Shown piece after piece: positions 43,307-51,149 of a stretch of DNA of 64,000 nt. The stretch comes from Luteibaculum oceani (GTDB lineage Bacteria; Bacteroidota; Bacteroidia; Flavobacteriales_D; Luteibaculaceae): contig NZ_VORB01000003.1 in NCBI RefSeq assembly GCF_007995015.1, positions 124,001-188,000 of the forward strand, given 5' to 3'. A program made the position numbers and the translations under genes. The notes under the pieces were generated by a model. The model ran no database searches. It saw nothing but the letters and a program-made list of their open reading frames with translations, and was not told where the DNA came from. The number at the start of each line of letters is the position of its first letter. Position 1 is the stretch's first letter.

Positions 43307-45529
43307 TTAGAAATTCTTAGCTTCGCTTTCGCAAATTACCTCATCCTTCTCGTTGATTAATTTAAACTCAACGCGTCTATTTTTCTGATGCTCCTCTTCG
43401 GTGCAGTCTACGTAGTTACCACACCTGTTTTTTAGCTCAGTTTCTCCGTAACCCTTAGGGATTAATCTAGATTTTTTAATTCCCTTTTTCACTAACCATT
43501 TCACAACAGAAGCTGCTCTCTTATCAGAAAGGTTATAGTTATATGAGTCGCTACCTCTGCTATCAGTATGAGCCGCAATCTGCACTCTAACATTCTTAGA
43601 GTTACTCAAAATCTGGTACATTTTATTGAGGTCGGTAGAAGCATCTTCTCTAATATCGTATTTATCAAAATCGAAATAGATATGTTTGAACTCTACATTA
43701 CAAATAAAATCCCCATCCTTTAGTACCAAGTTCTGCTTGGTAGTAGATTTTGGCTTGATATTGTCGGTATTTAAGTTCACAACATCTGGCTTGTATCCCT
43801 GACGATCTGCACTAAGCTGATAATCGAAATTTGGGTACCATTCTATTTTAAATAAACCAGTAAAGTCGGTTGTAACAGTTTCCTCTTCACCCGTATCCAT
43901 GTTTCTTAACGTAACCTGGGCGTCGGCAACCGGAAGTTGAGACTTTTCCTCTATTACAATACCTTCTACAAACGCATCGTAATTAGGATAGAGAAGAATC
44001 TTTTTCTTCAAGGTTTCCCCAGGTTTAAATCCAGCCGTATTGATAATTTCCTTTCTAGTCTGGTAGTTTTCTTTGCTAACCAGGATTTTATACTCCTTAT
44101 CAATGGCTAATGGATAGGAAACACTACCGTATTTGTTGGTATTAACGGGACTAAAAACTTGTCCTTCTTGCTCAACGATTAATTGAGCTGCATCTATCCC
44201 CACACCTGTAGTAGCATCTACCACTTGGAAATCTGCAATAATACCTTGTTGTCTTCCGCGGTAAATGTCATCTCCACCTTTTCCTCCAGGACGATTGGAT
44301 GAGAAGTAATAATCTTGGTTATTACCTGTGTAAACTCCAAAATCATCGCGTGTGGAGTTTATAGGAGCTCCGAGATTAAAAATGTTACTGAAGTTACCCG
44401 AAGTATCCATTTTCGCTCTGAAAATATCTAGACCTCCCATTCCTGGGTGTCCTGTAGAAGAAAAGTAGAAGTCACCGGCAGCACTTACAAAAGGGAACAT
44501 TTCATCTCCAGGAGTATTTATGTCTGGACCCAAGTTTACCAACTCACCAAAAAGTAAATCGTTGGTTAATTCGGCTTTCCAAATGTCGGTTCCACCGTAA
44601 CCACCTGGCATGTCTGAAACCACATAAAGTGTTCTTCCATCCAAACCAAAAGCAGGATGTGTATACGAATAAGCTGGATCATTGAAGCTTGCTCCAAATG
44701 GTTTACCATAAGCCCCATCATCCGCTAATTCGGACAACATAACTTTTAACTTAACCACGTTATCCACTTTACTTTCCGTGCTTTTGCTAAAAATAAAACC
44801 AGGTTGATATTGGTTTCTTGTGAAAGCCATTAACTTACCATTAGGAGAAAAGCATGCAAGTCCATCGTTGTACTCCGCGTTAGTTTTGCCAGAGAAAAGT
44901 ACTGGTGTTCCATAGGTTCCGTCCTCAGATATTTTACTTTTAAAATTATCCGAATAAGGATTTCCAGTCCATCCAAAAGTATTATCCAACTTAAATGGAA
45001 CGGAACGGTCCGAAGTAAATACAATGCTATTTTGGTGTACTACCGGAGCAAACTCATTATACTCCGAGTTTAAAGCATTAAATGCCGCCACCTGAAAAAT
45101 AATAGGTCTATTTCTAAGGTTTTCTGCTTGAGCAATAGAGTTTAATCCACTTTCAGCTCGTTTATCATCTGGCTTCCATTGCTGGTAACTTTCGAACTGA
45201 GTTCTGGCCTCTTCGTAGCGACCTAACTGCTTTAGCGTTTGTGCGTAATAAAGCCTGTTTATTGGTTGAGCTTCATTGTTTATCCCTTTTTTGAACCAAA
45301 CCACAGCCTTTTCGGGTTGAGCCATTAAGCGATAACAATTTGCCAAACGCAACATGGCGTAATGGTTTTCGGTCTCTTCTTCTAAAACTTGCTTGTAAAC
45401 TTCAGCAGCCTCGGCATATTTTAAGTTGGAATATTTATCGTCGGCCTTTACTAGTTTAGAAGACTGAGCATAAGAAACCACGGTGCTTAAGCTAATAAGC
45501 AAAAGGATCAAATAACGTAACGATCTCAT
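43307..45529 (-). CDS. PorE-like OmpA protein with TPR, PD40 and CarboxypepD_reg domains
   Basis: 740 residues. Signal peptide 1-21 (SYAQ), TPR-like helices (about 25-140), PD40/WD40-like beta-propeller strands (about 150-420, with FSPNGKLMAFTR, LYVVSDMPGGYGGTDIW, FYFSSTGHPGMGGLDIFRA, DYYFSSNRPGGKGGDDIY), two carboxypeptidase-regulatory-like beta-sandwich domains (about 430-600) and a C-terminal OmpA domain (IYFDFDKYDIREDA, ADHTDSRGSDSYN-like segment, LSDKRAASVVKWL). This arrangement matches PorE-type periplasmic/outer-membrane proteins associated with T9SS. Third gene of the adhesin operon, 21 bases after the PorP/SprF gene. Confidence 0.9.
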   Translation of the reverse strand: MRSLRYLILLLISLSTVVSYAQSSKLVKADDKYSNLKYAEAAEVYKQVLEEETENHYAMLRLANCYRLMAQPEKAVVWFKKGINNEAQPINRLYYAQTLKQLGRYEEARTQFESYQQWKPDDKRAESGLNSIAQAENLRNRPIIFQVAAFNALNSEYNEFAPVVHQNSIVFTSDRSVPFKLDNTFGWTGNPYSDNFKSKISEDGTYGTPVLFSGKTNAEYNDGLACFSPNGKLMAFTRNQYQPGFIFSKSTESKVDNVVKLKVMLSELADDGAYGKPFGASFNDPAYSYTHPAFGLDGRTLYVVSDMPGGYGGTDIWKAELTNDLLFGELVNLGPDINTPGDEMFPFVSAAGDFYFSSTGHPGMGGLDIFRAKMDTSGNFSNIFNLGAPINSTRDDFGVYTGNNQDYYFSSNRPGGKGGDDIYRGRQQGIIADFQVVDATTGVGIDAAQLIVEQEGQVFSPVNTNKYGSVSYPLAIDKEYKILVSKENYQTRKEIINTAGFKPGETLKKKILLYPNYDAFVEGIVIEEKSQLPVADAQVTLRNMDTGEEETVTTDFTGLFKIEWYPNFDYQLSADRQGYKPDVVNLNTDNIKPKSTTKQNLVLKDGDFICNVEFKHIYFDFDKYDIREDASTDLNKMYQILSNSKNVRVQIAAHTDSRGSDSYNYNLSDKRAASVVKWLVKKGIKKSRLIPKGYGETELKNRCGNYVDCTEEEHQKNRRVEFKLINEKDEVICESEAKNF

Positions 45530-45550
45530 TGGGGTTTGTTCGTTTTTTTA

Positions 45551-46504
45551 TTAGAAGTAAGTAACAAATCTAGGCGAAGTCATGGGTTTTGACTTTCCAG
45601 CGATATCAATTCCTAAATAAACTTCGTGAGAAACCCCAGCAACTGATGCGTAATTTGAGGTTTTAAAGTCGTAACCATAGGCAACATTAAGATGCTTGTT
45701 TAGCTGAATTTGAGCCATTGCCACCCATGCTCCATCCGTTCTATAGGAAGCGCCAATTAAGAATCGATCTGCGATGATTCCAGAAAGGTTTATATCCCCG
45801 TTACTTGGAGATTCATTTGCCTCAGCCAAGAATAGGTATTTCACTATTGTTGAAGCCCTTAGCTTAAAGTTGTTACTTACCGGAAGTAAATATCCTCCCA
45901 TAAAGAAGTAATGCCTTCTGAAGCTTAAATCGTTATCATTCCCTTCCTCTCTTTCCTTATTTAATAAAAGCATAGAAGAAGCCCCAAGGAAATAATTAGG
46001 ATGATAAACATACACCCCAGCAGAAACATTTGGTTTAGAAATTCCCTGATTCAACTGGTTGATAGTTTGATCATCAGGATTCTCCGCCCTTAGCTTGCTG
46101 GTTTCGTAGCTTATGTTGTAAATAGATCCCTCTACACCAAAGGACAAAACCGTTTTTTGACCAAGAGGAAGTCTGTAAGCTAGTTGAGCTGAGTACCCTT
46201 GTCGGGTTTGCACACCAATATTTTCACTAGAAAAAAGTAGTCCAGCAGCCAACCTTTTAATGGTAGCCCCTTTTCCAAGTGGAGTATGAAGTCCTATATT
46301 AAATGTTTCGGGATTACCCTCTACACCTACCCATTGGGTACGGTAATCAGCATTTATACTAAATGTATTTCTAGACCCCACATAACCTGGGTTTATCGTT
46401 TGCTTGTTAAACATAAACAAGCTGTACTGTGGATGTTGCTGTGCATTACCTATGAAGGGAAGACACAATAACGATGCAATAAAAATTCTATATAAACTTT
46501 TCAT
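45551..46504 (-). CDS. PorP/SprF-family type IX secretion outer-membrane protein
   Basis: 317 residues with signal peptide (MKSLYRIFIASLLCLPFIGNAQ). QYSLFMFNKQTINPGYVGSRNTFSINADYRTQWVG is the clear N-terminal signature of the PorP/SprF family, a 14-strand-like barrel. SprF is needed for secretion of the adhesin SprB in Flavobacterium, and such genes typically sit right after a type-B adhesin gene, as here. I start at the ATG at 46504 (the preceding codon is a TTG). The adhesin stop is five bases upstream. Confidence 0.93.
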   Translation of the reverse strand: MKSLYRIFIASLLCLPFIGNAQQHPQYSLFMFNKQTINPGYVGSRNTFSINADYRTQWVGVEGNPETFNIGLHTPLGKGATIKRLAAGLLFSSENIGVQTRQGYSAQLAYRLPLGQKTVLSFGVEGSIYNISYETSKLRAENPDDQTINQLNQGISKPNVSAGVYVYHPNYFLGASSMLLLNKEREEGNDNDLSFRRHYFFMGGYLLPVSNNFKLRASTIVKYLFLAEANESPSNGDINLSGIIADRFLIGASYRTDGAWVAMAQIQLNKHLNVAYGYDFKTSNYASVAGVSHEVYLGIDIAGKSKPMTSPRFVTYF

Positions 46505-46509
46505 CAATC

Positions 46510-49500
46510 TTATCTTTTAATGGTAACAAATCCAGCTAAATCCTTAATCTGTCGACCACGCTCTAGTCTAATTTTGTAGTAATAGGTTCCATCGGGAAGT
46601 GGGTCTGAAGAATTTAGATAAGTCCCATCCCAGTCGTCTTGATAATTGTGTGCTGAATAAACCTTATCACCATAAATGTTGTAGAACTGAACTCCTACTC
46701 TATCGTAACTAGGTAAGTCTAGGCCAGAAACCCAAGTATCATTTCTACCATCACCGTTAGGAGTATAGATGTTAAACAGGTCATCCTCGGTTACTGTAAT
46801 TGGTTTTTCCTCTTCTGGCTCTGGAAGGGTATCGCTTTTACAAATCTCCTTTTTGTTTACTAGAGTAGATAAAATGCTTTCACAGCCATTAAAGTCGGAG
46901 ATCGTTACGATGTACTCCCCTTCTCCCAATCCAGACAAACTAGAACTTGTTTCTCCAGTATTCCAATCGTAGAAATATGGAGCTCTACCTCCGTTTGTTG
47001 AAGTAACTGCTGTTCCATCAAATGGAGGCTCACATCCTGTTTCTGTTGAGGAAATGCTGGTTACCATAGCATCGCGAGCAACTAATGGGAAAATTCCATT
47101 GGCTTCGCATCCAAGGGTATCGTACACGCGCACTGTGAAGAAACCTGGACCTAAATTCTCCAGAACAGGACCAAATTCACCATTATTCCATTCAACCGTA
47201 ACATCTGTTGCAGCTGTAACTTCAATTTCGATCATACCGTTGGCGTCACCTGCACAAGTTTCCTCAACCAATTGCAGTTGTCGGATAACAGGAGCTCCTA
47301 CAGTGGATAATTCCAAGTGAAGGATATCCTGACAACCGGTTGCAACATTAGTTACAATCACGGTGTAAATACCAGGAGCGAGTCCAACCAAATCTTCGGT
47401 ATCCAAACCGTTCGACCAGGCAATAGAATAGTTTCCAGGAATTCCTATGGTTAAATTAATAGCACCAGTTGGCTCCGAACACAAACTTGGAGTTACCTCC
47501 GCTGATAGCTGGAAGTTACTTTGATTGATTACAGTATACTTTTCAATTCGCTTACATCCATTTGGGAAAGTAACGGTAGCGATGTACACCCCAGGAGATA
47601 GATTTCTAATAATTGGCGTTTCAGCACCATTGGACCAATTAACGATAGCACCATTAGGTATTGTCAAGAAAATAGCTCCATCATTAGAACCACAATTTGA
47701 ATGGCGCACCCAATGAACAAACTTCGGTGCATCGATATCATTTACAATAAATTCCTCGCTAGCCGAACAACCTGTAGTAGTTTCGGTAACAGTTAGCGCA
47801 TATATACCACTTGGGATATTAGATAGCTCTGGAGTGGTTGCTCCATTAGACCAAATAAATTCGAAACTTCCTTCTTCAACGTTTAAGTCAACGCTAATAT
47901 TTCCATTTGCATTTCCACAAGTAGGAAGGGTAACCTGAGCATCAATTTCAATGTTGTTAGATTCAAGTGCGTAAGCACCAAATAAGCTACAACCGTTATC
48001 TCTAAACACTGTTACACCATATAAACCAGGAACATTGGTAGTGATTTCACGCGTTGTTTCTCCGTTAGACCATAAATATCCAGCGTACCCCTCTGGAGCG
48101 GAAAGCGTTGCAGCCGATTGTTCACAAACAAAAGTGGATGTTCCCAGCACTTCTATACCCTGCGTACCAGGTTGGTAAAATGCAGCGTATACGCGAACAC
48201 TAGAGTTCAATCCAATAACTGGTTCCTGCACCAATTTAATCCCTTTAACAGGAGGAAGGCTATCTGGAACAATACCTCCAAGAACGTAGGGAGAAGCAGA
48301 ACCGCTACTTAAACCTAAAACAGAACCTAAAATCCCTGCAGCCTTTTCAGCTGCCACTAAATCCAACAAAGTGAAATCCTCGAACTGTGCTAGTTCATTA
48401 CCTAAGTCGTCTAAAAGAACAACCGTTAAATTTTCAATTACTCCTGCATCAAGCACATCGCTATTTGCAGCTACAACAAATCCAACATAATCACCCGACT
48501 GAGCTGCAGATGAAAATTCAAGTGTTACAAATGCGTCATCAACCAATCCAACTGGTAAGTCAAGGGTTGCATAGCTATTTGGGTTGTTATCAATGATATT
48601 TCCGACATCGCTAGCGTTAGCGAAGTCATTAACCTTGGTTGCCTGGGTTGCAGGACAAGCACAGTCGGCAAAAACCGAGAATAATGCCAAATCTTGAACA
48701 ACGTTAGCCAAAGCTTCAATTTCGAAACGTACACGCTGAATTTCGTATGCTCCAAAAGGAGTAGGTATAGTAATAAGAGACAAGCCACTTTCTGCAGATA
48801 TAAGCTGCACATCGGTGGTGTTTATGTTTTCCCTTTTCACAACCACATTACCTTCTATATCAAACACTGTAATCACCAGTTGATCTAACACATCGGCATT
48901 TAGCGTTTGATTTAATGATTGAACCGAAAAAGAAAGATTTGAACCTGCTGCTTTAGGGTTATCAAAGCCAAGTTCTAAAAAAGCTGAGGTTTCTAACAAA
49001 GATGCTCCTAAAGTAGAAGTAAGTGTAGCATAGGTACTTGGATCACCATCAACGGCGTTCTCTGGATTCTCTACACCAGACGGACAGATAAGTGGAACCA
49101 TAGGATCACAAGCCCCAAAATCTAGAACCTGAGTTGCAAAAGGACTATCTATCCCATTACAACTAGAACTTCTTACCAAAACAGAAGCCGAAACCTCACA
49201 GCCATCGAAACGCGTACCTGTAACCGTATATAATCCTGGTTTGTCTACGGTAATATTTGGTCCGGTTTGACCAGTGCTCCATAAATAAGAATCGTAATTA
49301 CCGGTAGCAATAAGATTAACTGTTTCGCCATCATTAATTGCCACTTTGCTAGCAACGATATTCATTGCTAATTGATCGGAGTAGTAAAGACCAGAAAAAA
49401 CGGCTAAATCGAAAGAAACCCCGACAATTGGAGCCACCTCAATTTTTATTGATTTGATTGGCTCGCTAACCGTAGACTTGGTATTGAAACCTATAATGGC

Positions 49501-50415
49501 CTTTCCGTTTGTGGAACCTCCCAGATTAAGAATAGGACCTAATAACCCTGATAAATTGTCTAGAATAATTAGATCGGAAATTGTAAAGTCTTCCTTTCTA
49601 TCTAATTCTTGACCACTAGCCGCATAGGCTACTAGGGTAATATTTTCTATTAGACCTAACCCAAGAAGAAGGTCTGCCGAAGCAACCTTAAACCCAACAA
49701 AATCTCCAGGGTTTGCAGCCACTGGAAAAGTAAGACTCAAATTAGCAACGTCCGCAACAGAAATAGGTAAATCTAAAACAGCTGCTGTTTCTGGATCCTC
49801 ATCCACTGCAGCGCCAGGATTGGTAGTATTTCTACTGTTCAGTACTGTGGTTGCCTCTATGGCAGGACAGTTCCCATCGGCGAAAACATTAAATATCGCT
49901 ATCTCCTGAACCAGATTCACAAGAGCAGTGAACTCAACTCTTAATCTAGCTATGGAATAGTTACCAAGAGGAGTAGGAATTTGAAGAATCACCCCTCCCC
50001 CTTCGTTGGAAATAACTCCAAGCTGCTGGAGAGAGATGTCTTCACTTGAGAAAACCTCTACACCAAGACTGTTGTAGCCATAAACCGCGATTTGCTGAAA
50101 AACATCAATATTTAGGTTTTGGTTTAGCTCTCCAACTTCAATTCCAAGGACGGAACCACCCTGAACTTTTTCGTCGAATCCGAGCTCAACAAAGGCCGTA
50201 TTATTAATTAATGAGGTACCCACATTGGATCTCATTACTGCAAAATTACTCCGATCAGCATCTACAATTGCCGTAACATTCTCAATCCCTGAGGGACAGG
50301 TAACAGCGTTTATAGGGTTACAAGGACCAGAAGAAATTACACGATTGGCAAAATTTTGTCCAAAAGCCAGTGAGCTTAGGAGGGCCAGCGTGATTGACAA
50401 CGTAAACCGCTTCAT
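46510..50415 (-). CDS. T9SS type-B adhesin with duplicated module and SprB repeats
   Basis: 1301 residues. Signal peptide 1-19 (LAFGQ). Two copies of a ~400-residue module (about 28-420 and 424-820), each with GACDP/GPCNP.....CPSG.EN...AVDADRS/GDPS and a second discoidin-like half beginning CPA...T.......GN.ID.NP, closed by an Ig-like C....NGET..I. segment. Then about five SprB-type repeats (W.NG...P.L..L..G.Y...V.....GC) and the gliding-motility C-terminal domain (YTPNGDGRNDTW, FYNIYGDKVY, DGTYYYKI). First gene of an operon with the PorP/SprF and PorE-like genes, so it is the likely cargo. Gene symbol withheld: sprB itself is much larger. Confidence 0.93.
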   Translation of the reverse strand: MKRFTLSITLALLSSLAFGQNFANRVISSGPCNPINAVTCPSGIENVTAIVDADRSNFAVMRSNVGTSLINNTAFVELGFDEKVQGGSVLGIEVGELNQNLNIDVFQQIAVYGYNSLGVEVFSSEDISLQQLGVISNEGGGVILQIPTPLGNYSIARLRVEFTALVNLVQEIAIFNVFADGNCPAIEATTVLNSRNTTNPGAAVDEDPETAAVLDLPISVADVANLSLTFPVAANPGDFVGFKVASADLLLGLGLIENITLVAYAASGQELDRKEDFTISDLIILDNLSGLLGPILNLGGSTNGKAIIGFNTKSTVSEPIKSIKIEVAPIVGVSFDLAVFSGLYYSDQLAMNIVASKVAINDGETVNLIATGNYDSYLWSTGQTGPNITVDKPGLYTVTGTRFDGCEVSASVLVRSSSCNGIDSPFATQVLDFGACDPMVPLICPSGVENPENAVDGDPSTYATLTSTLGASLLETSAFLELGFDNPKAAGSNLSFSVQSLNQTLNADVLDQLVITVFDIEGNVVVKRENINTTDVQLISAESGLSLITIPTPFGAYEIQRVRFEIEALANVVQDLALFSVFADCACPATQATKVNDFANASDVGNIIDNNPNSYATLDLPVGLVDDAFVTLEFSSAAQSGDYVGFVVAANSDVLDAGVIENLTVVLLDDLGNELAQFEDFTLLDLVAAEKAAGILGSVLGLSSGSASPYVLGGIVPDSLPPVKGIKLVQEPVIGLNSSVRVYAAFYQPGTQGIEVLGTSTFVCEQSAATLSAPEGYAGYLWSNGETTREITTNVPGLYGVTVFRDNGCSLFGAYALESNNIEIDAQVTLPTCGNANGNISVDLNVEEGSFEFIWSNGATTPELSNIPSGIYALTVTETTTGCSASEEFIVNDIDAPKFVHWVRHSNCGSNDGAIFLTIPNGAIVNWSNGAETPIIRNLSPGVYIATVTFPNGCKRIEKYTVINQSNFQLSAEVTPSLCSEPTGAINLTIGIPGNYSIAWSNGLDTEDLVGLAPGIYTVIVTNVATGCQDILHLELSTVGAPVIRQLQLVEETCAGDANGMIEIEVTAATDVTVEWNNGEFGPVLENLGPGFFTVRVYDTLGCEANGIFPLVARDAMVTSISSTETGCEPPFDGTAVTSTNGGRAPYFYDWNTGETSSSLSGLGEGEYIVTISDFNGCESILSTLVNKKEICKSDTLPEPEEEKPITVTEDDLFNIYTPNGDGRNDTWVSGLDLPSYDRVGVQFYNIYGDKVYSAHNYQDDWDGTYLNSSDPLPDGTYYYKIRLERGRQIKDLAGFVTIKR
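47960..50350 (-). repeat. Two tandem copies of a ~1.2-kb module in the adhesin gene
   Basis: Copy 1 about 49140-50350, copy 2 about 47960-49137. Corresponding blocks include CPSG(I/V)EN, S(L/A)..T.AF(V/L)ELGFD, L(S/I)...SG.L.L(L/T)IPTP.G.Y.I.R.R.E..AL(V/A)N(V/L)VQ(D/E)(L/I)A(I/L)F(N/S)VFAD. Protein similarity is high but the DNA is diverged, so the duplication is old. Confidence 0.8.
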
Positions 50416-50438
50416 AGATAAAATATTGGCATCAATTT

Positions 50439-50454
50439 AATGATGAAAATCATT
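50439..50454. promoter_or_regulatory. 6-bp inverted repeat at the predicted transcription start of the adhesin operon
   Basis: AATGAT, GAAA, ATCATT, between the promoter element (50456-50463) and the adhesin ATG (50415). Confidence 0.4.
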
Positions 50455-50455
50455 A

Positions 50456-50463
50456 CAAATCTA
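50456..50463 (-). promoter_or_regulatory. TAnnTTTG element of the adhesin operon
   Basis: Minus-strand TAGATTTG, exact match. No clear TTG at -33. Predicted leader about 34 bases. Confidence 0.5.
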
Positions 50464-50543
50464 AACATTGGACATTGATATTCAGCGCAGAACATCGAAA
50501 ATATCCGCTAATTAGACGATAGGACTGAAATTTTTAAAGAATT

Positions 50544-51077
50544 TCATTTGGTAATCAGGGTGCGTATCATATCCCACAACACAACTCCCCCACAAACTGA
50601 TACATTAAAGGAGTGTTTCGTGCCAAACTGAGGAATCTCCGCACAAAAATAAGACGCCGTTATTAGTTCATCATTGACTCCGTCTACTTCATTTCCAAAC
50701 ACCAGAGCACAGGGTAACTCCCAATTTACACGCTGTATTTCCTTACTTTCTTCAGTCTGTTCTACACAAATAATTGGCAATCCTTGCTCCTTACAGAATT
50801 CAATTAATTCCGAATTGGTTTCCATTCCAATCCACTCCACAGTTTCGGTAGCACCAATAGCACTTTTCAATATTTCTCGGTGTGGAGGTTTGGGAGTTAT
50901 TCCAAGCAAAATAATTCGTTCAATCGCCAAAGCATCGCAGGTTCTGAAAAAGGAACCCACATTTAAACCTGATCTAACATTATCCAATACAACAGTAATG
51001 GGATGTTTTTTTTGCTGCTTAAATGTTTCAGGATCCACCCTGTTTAACTCGTCAAGTTTCAACTTTTTATTCGCCAT
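50544..51077 (-). CDS. TrmH/SpoU-family RNA 2'-O-methyltransferase
   Basis: 177 residues, the minimal SPOUT fold. Motif 1 LDNVRSGLNVGSFFRTCDA, motif 2 CALVFGNEVDGV, motif 3 IPQFGTKHSFNVSVCGGVVLWDM. It uses SAM to methylate a ribose in tRNA or rRNA; the target position is not shown by sequence. It lies between the adhesin operon and mutS, divergent from mutS (start 51077). The family also has TrmL-like tRNA members. Confidence 0.9.
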   Translation of the reverse strand: MANKKLKLDELNRVDPETFKQQKKHPITVVLDNVRSGLNVGSFFRTCDALAIERIILLGITPKPPHREILKSAIGATETVEWIGMETNSELIEFCKEQGLPIICVEQTEESKEIQRVNWELPCALVFGNEVDGVNDELITASYFCAEIPQFGTKHSFNVSVCGGVVLWDMIRTLITK

Positions 51078-51149
51078 TTAATCCCTGTTTATAAATCGTG
51101 AAAAAATACCTCCCACACCGTCAATCAACTTTTTAATTTCGTGGTGAGT

